Assembly (NCBI GenBank): GCA_035623985.1
Contig: DASPSJ010000094.1
Location: 1 to 64,000, forward strand
Source: DAHUYF01 sp035623985
GTDB taxonomy: Bacteria; Pseudomonadota; Alphaproteobacteria; ATCC43930; CGMCC-115725
Length of the DNA stretch: 64,000 nt
Direction: 5' to 3'
The translations under genes and the position numbers were made by a program. The stretch's first letter is position 1. The number at the start of each line of letters is the position of its first letter. This document shows positions 8,076 to 17,215 of this stretch, one piece after another. The notes under the pieces were generated by a model that was not told where the DNA came from, made no database searches, and saw only the letters and a list, made by a program, of their open reading frames with translations.

Positions 8076-9782
8076 TCAGGACGCGCTCTCCTCGGGCCAA
8101 TCGACCGCGCCGTCATGGGTTACGGCGCCGAGATGGGCCGGGCCGACGCTGGCGGCGTATTTCTGCAGCAGCCCTGAAAGCGGCGCGCGCGGCGGCGGCC
8201 GCCAGGCCGCACGCCGGCGCGCCAGTGTCTCATCGGGCACTTTCAGCTCGATCGTGCCGGCAAGCCCGTCGATGCGGATCACGTCGCCATCCTCGACCAG
8301 CGCCAGCGGGCCGCCGATGGCGGCTTCGGGCCCGGCATAGCCGATGCACATGCCGCGCGTAGCGCCCGAGAAGCGGCCGTCGGTGAGCAGCGCCACCTCC
8401 TCGCCCATGCCCTGGCCGTAGATCAGCGCGGTGACCCCCAGCATCTCGCGCATGCCCGGCCCGCCGCGGGGGCCCTCATGGCGGATGATGATGACCTCGC
8501 CCGCGGCGTAGCGCCGCGCCGCGATCACCGCCATGCAGTCCTCTTCGCAATCGAACACGCGCGCGCGGCCTTCGAAGACCGGAGTCTTGAGCCCGGCCAG
8601 CTTGAGCAGCGCGCCATCGGGGCAGAGATTGCCGGTGAGCACGCCGACCCCGCCGCTCGGCAGCAGCGCTTCCTCGAGCCGGCGCACCACTTGGCCGTCC
8701 GGCGCCGGCGCGGGGGCGATTTCCTCGGCGAGGCTTCGGCCGGAGAGCGTCGGCACCTCGCCGTCGATATGGCCGCCGCGCAGCAGCTCCTTCAGCAGCA
8801 CCGCGACGCCGCCCGCCGCGTGAACGTCGACTGCGTGGAATCGTCCGGCCGGGCGGAGGTCGGCGATCAGCGGCGTGCGGCGGAACACCTCGCCGATATC
8901 GGCGAGGGTGAAGCGGATCCCCGCCTCATGCGCGATCGCCGGCAAGTGCAGCGCCGCGTTGGTCGAGCCGCCGGTGGCGGCGACGAGGGCGGCGGCGTTG
9001 GCGAGGCTGCGGCGGGTGACGAGATCGCGCGGCAGCGGCCCGCCCCGGCGCAGGATCGCCATCACCCCTTCACCCGACGCGCGCGCCAAGGCCGGGCGCT
9101 GCGCATGCACCGCCGGCAGCATGGCCGAGCCCAGCGGCGCGAGGCCCAGCGCCTCGCTCGCCATCGCCATGGTGTTGGCGGTGAATTGGCCGGCGCAGGC
9201 GCCGATCGTCGGCAGGCACGCCGCCTCGAGCGCGGCGAGATCGGTCGGCGACATCGCCCCGGCCATCACCGCGCCGACGCCTTCATAGCTGTCGAGCACG
9301 CTGACCTCGCGCCCGCGCCAGCGGCCGGGCAGCGCGCTGCCGCCATAGACGAAGACGGCGGGGACATTGACCCGCACCATGCCCATCATCACCCCTGGCA
9401 GCGTCTTGTCGCAGCCGGCGAATCCCACGAGCCCGTCATAGCAATGCGCGCGCATCACCGCCTCGATGCTGTCGGCGATGAGCTCGCGCGAGATCAGGCT
9501 GAACTTCATGCCCTGATGGTTCATGGCGATGCCGTCGGAGACGGCGATGGTGGTGAACTCGCGCGGCATGCCGCCACCGGCGCTTATTCCCGCCTTGGCC
9601 TCGGCCGCCTGGACGCGCAGCCCCATCGTGCAGGGCGTGACTTCCGCGTCGGTGGTGACGACGCCGATGAACGGCTTCGCCATCGCCGCTTCATCGAGCC
9701 CCATGCCGCGCATGAAGGCGCGGTGCGGCGTGCGGTCGAGGCCGTCGGTGGTGAGGCGCGAGCGCCGCTTTTTTTCGGCCAC
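8076..9782 (-). CDS. IlvD/Edd family dehydratase (dihydroxy-acid dehydratase-like)
   Basis: A 568-residue enzyme of normal IlvD length. The three cysteines expected to hold the iron-sulfur cluster are present in VTPCTMG, FAGCDKTLPG and IGACAGQFTANTM, and SDGIAMNH and DGRFSGATRG are family signatures. IlvD proteins dehydrate dihydroxy acids in valine/isoleucine synthesis; many paralogues in catabolic clusters dehydrate sugar acids instead. Placement 3 bases upstream of a NicX-like gene's stop, in the same direction, favours a catabolic paralogue over the housekeeping enzyme. Confidence 0.88.
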   Translation of the reverse strand: MAEKKRRSRLTTDGLDRTPHRAFMRGMGLDEAAMAKPFIGVVTTDAEVTPCTMGLRVQAAEAKAGISAGGGMPREFTTIAVSDGIAMNHQGMKFSLISRELIADSIEAVMRAHCYDGLVGFAGCDKTLPGVMMGMVRVNVPAVFVYGGSALPGRWRGREVSVLDSYEGVGAVMAGAMSPTDLAALEAACLPTIGACAGQFTANTMAMASEALGLAPLGSAMLPAVHAQRPALARASGEGVMAILRRGGPLPRDLVTRRSLANAAALVAATGGSTNAALHLPAIAHEAGIRFTLADIGEVFRRTPLIADLRPAGRFHAVDVHAAGGVAVLLKELLRGGHIDGEVPTLSGRSLAEEIAPAPAPDGQVVRRLEEALLPSGGVGVLTGNLCPDGALLKLAGLKTPVFEGRARVFDCEEDCMAVIAARRYAAGEVIIIRHEGPRGGPGMREMLGVTALIYGQGMGEEVALLTDGRFSGATRGMCIGYAGPEAAIGGPLALVEDGDVIRIDGLAGTIELKVPDETLARRRAAWRPPPRAPLSGLLQKYAASVGPAHLGAVTHDGAVDWPEESAS

Positions 9783-9785
9783 GGC

Positions 9786-10832
9786 TCAGCCCAGCGGCGC
9801 CAGCAGCCGGCCGCGCTCGACGACGGTCTTGCCGTCGAGCGCGATGGTGCAGTTCCTGAGCGGCAGGTCGAAATGCCCGCGGGTGAAGCGGCCGGCGGTC
9901 TCGTTGGCGCCGGTGGAGTAAAGGAAATTGCCGGCGAACGCCCGGAGTTCCGTGCCGTTGACGTCGGCCTTGTCGTAGAGCGTGAGCGCGTCCCAGCGGG
10001 CGCGCGGGTTCATGCCCCAGCCGACATGCGAGACGGCATAGGCGTCGCGCTCGCCCCAGGCCTCGACATAGCTGCGCATCAGCGCGGCATCGAGCCCTTC
10101 GCCCTCGATGGCGGTGACGTAGTCCCGGGTCACGGTCATGCGGACCGGGCTTTCGAGATAGCGCTTGAAGGTGAGGTTGACGTCGCCCGGCGCCATCACC
10201 AGCCGGCCGTTGACGGTGCCCGCCTTGGGAAAGCACAGGCAGAGGCCGCCCGGCCAATAGGCCACCTTGGCGGCAGGATCGAGATAGCCGGCATTGCCGC
10301 GCACCGGCGCGCCGGCGACGTCGATGCGGAGGTCGGTGCCCGCTTCCGAGGTCACCCGCATCTCCTGCGCGTTGCGCAGCAGCTCGAGCGCGGCGGTGAC
10401 CCGCGGCTGCAGCAGCGGGTCCGGCATGAGCCGCTCCAGGATCTCCGGATGCTCGTTGCTGATCATGAAGATGCGCGCGCCGGCGGCGAGCAGCTCCGGG
10501 GTCTCCGGCGCGTGCAGCAGCCCCTCGACGGTGCAGTCGATGATGATCTCGCACGCGCTGAGGGCGCGTAGCGCCGCGGGATTGCGTTGCAGCGCCTCGG
10601 AGGCGCCGGTCGAGCGCACCGGCACCGGCGCGGATTGCGGCGGCGTCGGCATCGTGACGTGGAAGGTGCGGGCGCCGAGTTCCAGCAGCGCAAGCTCGGC
10701 GAGCTTGACGTTGACCGCGCGCGACAGCGTTTCCGACAGGATGGCCACCAGCGTGCCTTCGCCGATGCCGCTCAGCGCGAAGGCGCGGCGGAAGCACTGG
10801 ATCCATTTCGCTTCGATAGGGGCCGCCAACAT
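9786..10832 (-). CDS. NicX-like (2,5-dihydroxypyridine 5,6-dioxygenase/M29 aminopeptidase fold) protein
   Basis: A 348-residue protein. H269 in SHVGWG and H320/D322 in RGHFDLPL reproduce the order and near-spacing of the His-His-Asp iron ligands that I recall for NicX of Pseudomonas putida (H265, H318, D320). NicX opens the ring of 2,5-dihydroxypyridine in nicotinate degradation. The gene is divergent, with only 54 bases between starts, from an alpha/beta hydrolase that could play the NicD deformylase role. Other family members are poorly characterised, so ring cleavage of an N-heterocycle is an inference. It is followed at once by the IlvD-like gene. Confidence 0.7.
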   Translation of the reverse strand: MLAAPIEAKWIQCFRRAFALSGIGEGTLVAILSETLSRAVNVKLAELALLELGARTFHVTMPTPPQSAPVPVRSTGASEALQRNPAALRALSACEIIIDCTVEGLLHAPETPELLAAGARIFMISNEHPEILERLMPDPLLQPRVTAALELLRNAQEMRVTSEAGTDLRIDVAGAPVRGNAGYLDPAAKVAYWPGGLCLCFPKAGTVNGRLVMAPGDVNLTFKRYLESPVRMTVTRDYVTAIEGEGLDAALMRSYVEAWGERDAYAVSHVGWGMNPRARWDALTLYDKADVNGTELRAFAGNFLYSTGANETAGRFTRGHFDLPLRNCTIALDGKTVVERGRLLAPLG

Positions 10833-10886
10833 TGTTGCCTCGGGAGGTTTTCAGTATGCTGGCACGCCGGGAGAGAGGCGGTCAAT

Positions 10887-11693
10887 TTGGCGGCGCATCG
10901 GACGATCCGGATCGAGCCCTCCCCGCGGATCGCCGTCGATGTCGAAGGGCAGGGGCCGCTCCTGGTCTTCCTTCATGGCATTGGCGGCAATCGCGGCAAT
11001 TGGCGCGATCAGCTTCCGGTCTTTGCCGGCGACTTCACCGCGGCAGCCTGGGACGCGCGCGGCTACGGCGGCAGCGACGATTACGACGGACCGCTCGATT
11101 TCGCCGATTTCAGCGGTGATCTCCTGCGCCTGCTCGATCATTTCAAGGCCGAGCGCGCCCATCTCTGCGGCCTCTCCATGGGCGGGCGCATCGCCATGGA
11201 TTTTCACGACCGCCACCCGGAGCGGGTGGCCTCGCTCACGCTCTCAGACACCCAGCCGGGCTTGGCGCAGATGCCGGAGGAAAAACGCCGCGAGTTCATT
11301 CGCCTCCGCCAGGAGCCGCTGCGCGCCGGCAAGACGCCTGCCGACATCGCTCCCGGCGTCGCGCGCTCGCTGGTCAGCCCGCACGCCGTGCCCGGCGCCT
11401 TCGAGCGCCTGGTCGACAGCATGGCGGCGCTGCGGGCTCCCTCCTACCTCAAGACCATCGAGGGTTCCTTCCTTTACGCGCGCGCGCCGGATCTCGAGAG
11501 CATTCGCGTGCCGACGCATATCGTCGTCGGCGACGACGACGGGCTGACGCCGCCGGAGCTGGCGCGCGCCATGGCGCGGCGCATCGCCGGCGCGCGGCTC
11601 ACCGTCATTCCCGAGGCGGGCCATCTCGCCAATCTCGAGCAGCCCCGGCGCTTCAACGCCGCCGTGCTCGGCTTCCTGCGCGAGCAGCTATGA
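10887..11693 (+). CDS. Alpha/beta hydrolase
   Basis: A 268-residue hydrolase with the complete triad of the fold: nucleophile S97 in GLSMGG, acid in VGDDDGLTPPE (about residue 216) and H246 in EAGHLAN; HGIGGN near residue 30 forms the oxyanion loop. No ATG lies at the N-terminus; TTG 10887 with GGGAGAGAGG upstream gives the right family start. The stop overlaps the next ATG (ATGA). Its divergent partner is the NicX-like gene, so hydrolysis of an N-formyl amide (NicD-like) is plausible; lactone or ester hydrolysis cannot be excluded. Confidence 0.85.
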   Translation: MAAHRTIRIEPSPRIAVDVEGQGPLLVFLHGIGGNRGNWRDQLPVFAGDFTAAAWDARGYGGSDDYDGPLDFADFSGDLLRLLDHFKAERAHLCGLSMGGRIAMDFHDRHPERVASLTLSDTQPGLAQMPEEKRREFIRLRQEPLRAGKTPADIAPGVARSLVSPHAVPGAFERLVDSMAALRAPSYLKTIEGSFLYARAPDLESIRVPTHIVVGDDDGLTPPELARAMARRIAGARLTVIPEAGHLANLEQPRRFNAAVLGFLREQL

Positions 11694-12895
11694 CGAGCCT
11701 TGCCGAGAAGCGGGCGGCGCTGGTGGCGCTCGCCGGCAAGCTCGGGCGCGAGCGTTTTGCGCCGCGCGCCGACAGATACGACCGCGAGGCCAGCTTTCCT
11801 TTCGAGAACTACGCCGATCTGCGCGCGGCCGGGCTCACCGCGCTGTGCGTGCCTGAGCGCCATGGCGGCGCCGGCGCCGATTTCGCGACCTACTGCTTGG
11901 TCTCGGCCGAGCTTGGGCGCTATTGCGGCTCGACCGCGCTCACTTTCAACATGCATGTCTGCTCGACCTTGTGGACCGGCGCGCTGGCCGACGACCTCGA
12001 CATGACGCCGGCCGAGCGCGAGCGGCATGAGCGCCATCGCGCCGAGCATTACCGCCGCATCCTCGTCGAGGGCGCGATCTACGCCCAGCCCTTCTCCGAA
12101 GGCGGCGCCGCCGCGGCCGGGAAGGCGCCTTTCGGCACCGTGGCGCGGCGCGTCCCCGGCGGCTATCGCCTCACCGGCAAGAAAATCTTCGCCTCGCTCT
12201 CCGGCGCCGCGGATTACTACGGCGTGCTCTGCACCGAGGAGAAGCCGGTCTTGTCGCAGCGCGACACGCTCTATCTCGGCGTGCCCGCCGCGGCCGAGGG
12301 CGTCTCGATCGTCGGCGATTGGGACCCGCTGGGCATGCGCGGCACGGTCTCGCGTACGCTGCTGCTCGAGGACGTGTTCGTGCCGGAGAGCGCGGAGCTG
12401 ATGCCGCCCGGCATTTATTTTCAGGCGGCGTCGCGCTGGCCGCACATGTTCCTGACGCTGGCACCCACTTACATGGGCATTGCCCAGGCGGCTTATGACT
12501 TCACCGTGAGCTATCTGCGCGGCGAGGTGCCGGGGGTGCCGGTGAAGCGGCGGATGTATCCGACCAAGCAGATCGCCGTGGCCGAGATGTTCGTGCGCCT
12601 GCAACAGACCCGCGCGCTTTTCGAGCGCGTGATCGCCGAGGCGCGCATCGATCCCTCCAAGGAGGAGCGGCTGCGCGCCTATGCCGCGCAATACACCATC
12701 ATGGAGAATTCGAACGAGCTTTGCCGGCTCGCCATCCGCACCTGCGGCGGCCAGGCGATGCTGCGCTCGCTGCCGCTCGAGCGGCTTTACCGCGACAGCC
12801 GCTGCGGCTCGCTGATGCTGCCTTGGACGGCGGAGCTCTGCCTCGACCGGCTCGGCCGCGAGACGCTCTACGAGCCCGGCGAGAAAGACGACTGA
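11690..12895 (+). CDS. Acyl-CoA dehydrogenase family protein
   Basis: A 401-residue flavoprotein with the three-part acyl-CoA dehydrogenase architecture: N-terminal helical domain (LRAAGLTALCVPERHGGAG), beta middle domain (GYRLTGKKIFASLSGAADYY and GMRGTVSRTLLLEDVFVP), and C-terminal helical domain (CGGQAMLRSLPLERLYRDSR). It oxidises acyl-CoA thioesters at the alpha-beta bond with FAD, passing electrons to ETF. It overlaps the hydrolase gene by four bases and is 14 bases before the acyl-CoA ligase gene, so hydrolysis, activation and oxidation may act on one substrate. Confidence 0.88.
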   Translation: MTSLAEKRAALVALAGKLGRERFAPRADRYDREASFPFENYADLRAAGLTALCVPERHGGAGADFATYCLVSAELGRYCGSTALTFNMHVCSTLWTGALADDLDMTPAERERHERHRAEHYRRILVEGAIYAQPFSEGGAAAAGKAPFGTVARRVPGGYRLTGKKIFASLSGAADYYGVLCTEEKPVLSQRDTLYLGVPAAAEGVSIVGDWDPLGMRGTVSRTLLLEDVFVPESAELMPPGIYFQAASRWPHMFLTLAPTYMGIAQAAYDFTVSYLRGEVPGVPVKRRMYPTKQIAVAEMFVRLQQTRALFERVIAEARIDPSKEERLRAYAAQYTIMENSNELCRLAIRTCGGQAMLRSLPLERLYRDSRCGSLMLPWTAELCLDRLGRETLYEPGEKDD

Positions 12896-12909
12896 GCGGC
12901 GGGGCGTCC

Positions 12910-14400
12910 ATGGACCTTTCCTCCTGGCTCGAGCGCCGCGCCGACCGCACGCCCGAGGACGTGGCGATCCATTTCGAGGGGAGCGGCCAGTCCTGGGCCG
13001 CGCTCCATCGCCAGATGCGCCGCATGGCAGGCGCCCTGGCCGAGCTCGGCATCGGCCGCGGCGACCGCGTCGCGCATCTCGGCTACAACAATCCGCTCTT
13101 CCTCGTCCTGCTCTTCGCCTGCGCGCGGCTCGGCGCGATGCTGGTGCCGCTCAATTGGCGCCTCGCCTTGCCCGAGCACCGCGTCATCCTCGCCGATGCC
13201 GAGCCGGCGCTGCTGCTTTATGAGGACGCCTTCGCCGAGGCCGCATCGCTTCTGGGCGTGCGCTCCATGGCGCTCGATGCCTTCGCCGCGGCGCTGGCCG
13301 CTGCGCCCGAGCGCGAGGCGGAAGCCTCCTCCACCTTGGACGTGCCGGTGCTGGTGGTCTACACCTCCGGCACCACCGGGCGGCCGAAAGGCGCGGTGCT
13401 GACGCAGGACGCGCTGCTGTGGAACGCGGTCAACAGCACGCTGATGCACGACCTCACCAGCGAGGACCACGTGCTGACGACCTTGCCGATGTTCCATGTC
13501 GGCGGCCTCAACATCCAGACCCTGCCGGCGCTTCATGCCGGGGCGCGGGTGAGCTTGCACCGGCGCTTCGATCCCGCGGCGACCTTGGCGGCGATCGCCC
13601 AGGCGAGGCCGAGCCTCACCGTGCTGGTGCCGACGCAGCTTGTGGCGCTGATCGAGCATCCCGCCTGGCCCATGACCGACCTTTCCAGCCTGCGCGCCGT
13701 CACCACCGGCTCGACCATCGTGCCGCGGTCGCTGATCGAGGCGATCCATGCGCGCGGCGTGCCGGTCATTCAGGTCTACGGCGCGACCGAGACCGCGCCC
13801 ATCGCCATCCACCAGACGCGGCGCGAGGCTTTCGCGTCGGTGGGGTCCTGCGGCAAGCCGGCGCTTCATTGCGAAGCGCGCATCGTCGACGGCGAGGGGC
13901 GCGAGGTCCGGCCCGGCGAGCGCGGCGAGATCCTGATCCGTGGCCCCAATGTGATGACCGGCTATTGGCGCAATCCCGCCGCGACCGCCGCCGCGCTGGT
14001 CGAAGGCTGGTTCCATACCGGCGATATCGGCCATGTCAACGCGCAGGGCGACTATTACATCGACGAGCGCAAGAACGACGTGATCATTTCCGGCGGCGAG
14101 AACATCTATCCCGCCGAGATCGAGGCCATCCTGCTCGAGGATGCCCGTATCGCCGAGGCGGCGGTGGTGGCGCGGCCGGATGCGCGCTGGGGCGAGGTGC
14201 CGGTGGCGGTCATCGTCCGCCGCGCCGACGCCGCGCTTGCCGCGGCCGAAGTGCTGGCGCTGTTCCAGGACCGCATCGCCCGTTTCAAGCACCCCCGCGA
14301 CGTCGTTTTCGCCGCTTCGCTGCCGAAGAACGCGCTGGGCAAGGTGCTGCGCCACGAGCTGCGGCGGGAGCTGGCGGCGCCGGCCGCAAGCCGGGGCTGA
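12910..14400 (+). CDS. AMP-dependent acyl-CoA synthetase/ligase
   Basis: A 496-residue ANL-superfamily ligase. The P-loop-like motif YTSGTTGRPKGAV, the adenylate-binding YGATETAPI, GWFHTGD and the C-terminal hinge and lysine (LPKNALGKVLRHEL) are all present. It activates a carboxylate to acyl-AMP and transfers it to CoA. The start ATG 12910 follows the acyl-CoA dehydrogenase by 14 bases. The neighbouring dehydrogenase is the likely consumer of its product; the acid itself is not identifiable from sequence. Confidence 0.88.
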   Translation: MDLSSWLERRADRTPEDVAIHFEGSGQSWAALHRQMRRMAGALAELGIGRGDRVAHLGYNNPLFLVLLFACARLGAMLVPLNWRLALPEHRVILADAEPALLLYEDAFAEAASLLGVRSMALDAFAAALAAAPEREAEASSTLDVPVLVVYTSGTTGRPKGAVLTQDALLWNAVNSTLMHDLTSEDHVLTTLPMFHVGGLNIQTLPALHAGARVSLHRRFDPAATLAAIAQARPSLTVLVPTQLVALIEHPAWPMTDLSSLRAVTTGSTIVPRSLIEAIHARGVPVIQVYGATETAPIAIHQTRREAFASVGSCGKPALHCEARIVDGEGREVRPGERGEILIRGPNVMTGYWRNPAATAAALVEGWFHTGDIGHVNAQGDYYIDERKNDVIISGGENIYPAEIEAILLEDARIAEAAVVARPDARWGEVPVAVIVRRADAALAAAEVLALFQDRIARFKHPRDVVFAASLPKNALGKVLRHELRRELAAPAASRG

Positions 14401-14478
14401 CGGGGCGGAGCGATATCGGCGATCTCGTGCTAGGCTGGGCGCCGGCATGGGTGTGTGGCGCAAGGTGGGAGGGGAAGA

Positions 14479-15702
14479 ATGAAACGGCTCATCAACCGGC
14501 GCGACGTCGCGCTCGGCGCGGCCGCCGGCGCGCTGGCGGTCTCCTTTCCCGGCCGGCGGGCGCGCGCGGCGTTGCCGCCGCTGAAGCTCGGCGTCCTGCT
14601 GCCGCGCTCGGGCTTCCAGGCGCTGATCGGCCAGGGCTGCCAGCGCGGCTTCGACGTCGCCGTCAAAGTGGTGCGCGAGATGGGGGTGGAGGTCGAGCTG
14701 ATCAACGCCGACACGGAGTCGAAGCCGGAGGTCGCGCGCACCCAGGCGGAGCGGCTGATCCGCGACGGCGCGCAAATCATCAGCGGCGCCTTCGACAGCG
14801 GCCAGACCGCGGCGGCGGCGCAGGTCTGCGAGCAGCATGGCGTGCCCTTCGTCATCAATATCGGCGCCGACCCCGCGATCACCGAGCAGGGCTACAAATT
14901 CGTCTTCCGCAACTTCCTGACCAGCATCATGCTGGGCTCCGGCAGCCTGAAGCGCATGGGCGAGCTCTTCGCCGCGACGCATACCGCGCCCAAGACCGCG
15001 GCGCTGATGATCGTCAACGACACCTTCGGCCAGGGATTCCTCAAGGGGCTGAACGCGATGCTGCCCAAGGCCGGGCTGCCTTTCGAGATCGTCAAGACCG
15101 TGAGCTACGACCCGCAGGCCAACGACCTTTCCGTCGAGGTGGCGCAGGCCAAGGCGGCGAATGCCGACCTCCACCTGGCCGTCACCCGCCTCAATGACGG
15201 CATCCTGATGATCCGCGAGATGGTGAAGCAGCGCTACGAGCCGATGGGCGTGATCAGCCCCGGCGCGCCCGGTTTCTACGAGCGCCAGTTCACCAAGGTG
15301 CTCGGCAAATATGCCGAGTACAATTTCTCCATCAACGCCTGGATGGATCCGAAGCAGGCGCTGACCAAGACGCTGGAAGCCGCCTTCTACAAGGATTTTC
15401 CCGACCAGTCCTTCGATCTCAATATCGGCTTTTCCTTCGAGGCGGTGATGATCGCGGCCGACGCCTACAAGCGCGCGGGCTCGAGCCGGCCGGACGCGCT
15501 GGTGGAGGCGCTGCGCGCCACTGACCTCGCCAAGCGCGTCATGGTCGGGGGGCCGATCCGCTTCAACGAGAAGGGCCAGAACGTCGATACCGGCATGGCG
15601 GTGCTGCAGATCCGCAACGAGAAGCCGACGGTGGTGCTGCCCGAGAGCAATGCCGAGCTGGCGCCGATCTTTCCGGTGCCGGGCTGGACGCAGCGCGGCT
15701 GA
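14479..15702 (+). CDS. Branched-chain-type ABC transporter substrate-binding protein, Tat-type signal
   Basis: A 407-residue periplasmic binding protein of the Leu/Ile/Val-type (Peripla_BP_6) family. The N-terminus has a twin-arginine-like signal (NRRDVALGAAAGALAVSF) ending near ARA. The mature part begins LKLGVLLPRSG and contains two lobes with the QAERLIRDGAQIISGAFDSG region. ATG 14479 is preceded by GGGAGGGGAAG. No permease or ATPase gene is adjacent; the only such system in the window is urtBCDE. It is therefore an orphan here and probably delivers the substrate of the preceding catabolic genes. Confidence 0.88.
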   Translation: MKRLINRRDVALGAAAGALAVSFPGRRARAALPPLKLGVLLPRSGFQALIGQGCQRGFDVAVKVVREMGVEVELINADTESKPEVARTQAERLIRDGAQIISGAFDSGQTAAAAQVCEQHGVPFVINIGADPAITEQGYKFVFRNFLTSIMLGSGSLKRMGELFAATHTAPKTAALMIVNDTFGQGFLKGLNAMLPKAGLPFEIVKTVSYDPQANDLSVEVAQAKAANADLHLAVTRLNDGILMIREMVKQRYEPMGVISPGAPGFYERQFTKVLGKYAEYNFSINAWMDPKQALTKTLEAAFYKDFPDQSFDLNIGFSFEAVMIAADAYKRAGSSRPDALVEALRATDLAKRVMVGGPIRFNEKGQNVDTGMAVLQIRNEKPTVVLPESNAELAPIFPVPGWTQRG

Positions 15703-15807
15703 GGTGAGGGCACCGTCGGTCGGCGGCGCCGATCACATAGCCCCTTCAAGGTAGGAGCGGCGGGGGAAGCGCTGTAAGATGGGCAAACCGATGGGCCATG
15801 CGCGGGG

Positions 15808-15856
15808 AAGGGGAACGTCTCCCCTTGGTTCTTGCTGAATGGGAACTGCTCTCCCA
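15808..15856 (+). repeat. Two similar short hairpins (GGGGAAC..CTCCCC type)
   Basis: The first is a perfect 7-bp stem with a 5-base loop (arms AAGGGGA and TCCCCTT, 15808-15826); the second is a 5-bp stem (TGGGA/TCCCA, 15840-15856). Both share a GGGAAC...CTCCC core, so one may be a copy of the other. They lie between the binding-protein gene and a small exported-protein gene. There is no T-run, so a classical terminator is not supported. Confidence 0.45.
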
Positions 15857-15900
15857 TCTGGGCCGTTCTGTCCGCCGAAGATGAGCCGATGGAGGATGCT

Positions 15901-16200
15901 GTGAGACATCTTGCCGGAGCTGCCATGATCGCGCTGCTCGTTTCCGCCGGTTGGACGATGGCCTGTGCCGCGGATTCCGGCCAGCAGCCGGCACAAGGCA
16001 ACCAATCCCCGATCGACAGCGCCACAGAGCAATTTAAATCCGGAATACAACAAATCGGCGATGGCGCTCAGCATATCGGCGAAGGGATCAAACAGGGCGC
16101 AATCAGCGCTTGGGAAGCAGTCAAAGCGGGCGCCTCGGCGGCGAGCGAAAAGCTGCAAGGCACGCAGGACAAGCCGCAGGCGGGCGGGGCTTCTCGCTGA
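15901..16200 (+). CDS. Small exported protein of unknown function
   Basis: A 99-residue protein starting at GTG 15901, chosen because GGAGG lies five bases upstream; an in-frame ATG at 15889 overlaps that site. The N-terminus is a signal peptide (LAGAAMIALLVSAGWTMACA, residues ~4-23), possibly with a lipoprotein-like cysteine. The mature part is glutamine-rich then forms amphipathic helices (IQQIGDGAQHIGEGIKQGAISAWEAVKAG), like small membrane-associated or apolipoprotein-like periplasmic proteins. Function is unknown. It precedes the pigment-type cluster but is probably a separate unit. Confidence 0.6.
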   Translation: MRHLAGAAMIALLVSAGWTMACAADSGQQPAQGNQSPIDSATEQFKSGIQQIGDGAQHIGEGIKQGAISAWEAVKAGASAASEKLQGTQDKPQAGGASR

Positions 16201-16378
16201 TCGCCGCCGATAGGATGCACGGCGGAGTGCCGGGACTCGCCGTCTAGGTGAAAATTGGCATTCGAGCCTGTAAGATTGCATCGGAAGAGACCAGGCGCGG
16301 CATCGGCCGGGCGGCGTCGGCTTGGAGCGGGAAAGCGCCGCTGCCACGATATCAAAATCCATTGAAAGACAGGGCCTT

Positions 16379-16654
16379 ATGACGATCCAGGACGGGCAGA
16401 GCGCGCATGAGGCGACAGTGGCTCGCTTGATCGTGACGACGTTGAATCTCGAGATCCCGGCGGTGGAGATCAGCCCCAAGGCGCCACTTTACGGCGAAGG
16501 TCTGGGGCTTGATTCGATTGATATGCTGGAAATCGCGCTGGTGGTTTCGCAGGAATTCGGCGTCAAGCTGCGCGCTGACGACAGGAACAATCGGCAGATC
16601 TTCAGCTCCTTGCGCAGCCTCAGCTCTTACATCGAGCAGAACAGAGGGCGCTGA
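16379..16654 (+). CDS. Acyl carrier protein of aryl-polyene-like cluster
   Basis: A 91-residue carrier protein with the phosphopantetheine attachment site GLGLDSIDML (S46). ATG 16379 gives a normal ACP length; an upstream in-frame start at 16322 would add 19 residues. It opens a tight same-strand run of eight genes, the next starting immediately at its stop. Aryl polyene clusters usually carry two ACPs; only this one is seen in this half. It would hold the growing polyene chain. Confidence 0.9.
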   Translation: MTIQDGQSAHEATVARLIVTTLNLEIPAVEISPKAPLYGEGLGLDSIDMLEIALVVSQEFGVKLRADDRNNRQIFSSLRSLSSYIEQNRGR

Positions 16655-17215
16655 ATGCGCCTTTCCGCGGGCTCCCTGGCGCGCGGCGGCGGCCTCGTCG
16701 CCCTCGGCTTCTGCCCCGTGCTGATCCACCTGGCGGTGGTCGGCGAGGGCGGGTCGCGGCTCGCCTCGGCGCCGGCTGTCGGGCGGGCCGTCGATCTCGG
16801 CCTGGTGGCGGCGACGGCCCTGCCGCACACGGTCATCTACGCAACCTTGCTGGCGGTGTTCGGGGCGACGCTTCTGCCTGGGCGCGACGCCCTCGTCACG
16901 GCGCTCTCGCGCCGGATGTATGACAGCGTCCCGCCGGCGATGGCCGCCTATACCCGCGGCGTGACCTGGGCCTGGTGCGGCTTCTTCGCGGCGCAGCTCG
17001 CGACCTCGCTGGCGCTCTTCCTGTGGGCGCCGGTCGCGGTCTGGTCGGTTTTCGTGAACCTCCTCGATCTGCCGCTGATCGCGCTGATGTTCGCGGCCGA
17101 GCACGCCTGCCGGCTGGTTTGCCTGGCCGACGCGCCGCGCCATTCGCCGGCCGATGTGGTGCGCATGATCGGCTACATCAGGGACGGCGTTTGGAAACGG
17201 TCGAGGCCCGGCTGA
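16655..17215 (+). CDS. Integral membrane protein of the COG4648/ApeG-like type
   Basis: A 186-residue protein with about four hydrophobic segments (residues ~8-28, 46-70, 100-125, 126-150). Its place directly between the carrier-protein and ligase genes matches the conserved membrane protein found at that position in aryl polyene clusters. The biochemical role of these proteins is not established. The gene begins the base after the ACP stop codon and its stop overlaps the next start. Confidence 0.72.
   Translation: MRLSAGSLARGGGLVALGFCPVLIHLAVVGEGGSRLASAPAVGRAVDLGLVAATALPHTVIYATLLAVFGATLLPGRDALVTALSRRMYDSVPPAMAAYTRGVTWAWCGFFAAQLATSLALFLWAPVAVWSVFVNLLDLPLIALMFAAEHACRLVCLADAPRHSPADVVRMIGYIRDGVWKRSRPG

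Noticed and set aside
8478..10571. Open frame of 697 codons on the plus strand
   Set aside because: Antisense shadow of the IlvD-family and NicX-like genes; the translation has no family features and is typical GC-rich shadow sequence.
12868..15174. Open frame of 768 codons on the minus strand
   Set aside because: Antisense to the acyl-CoA ligase and binding-protein genes, both well supported by motifs on the plus strand.
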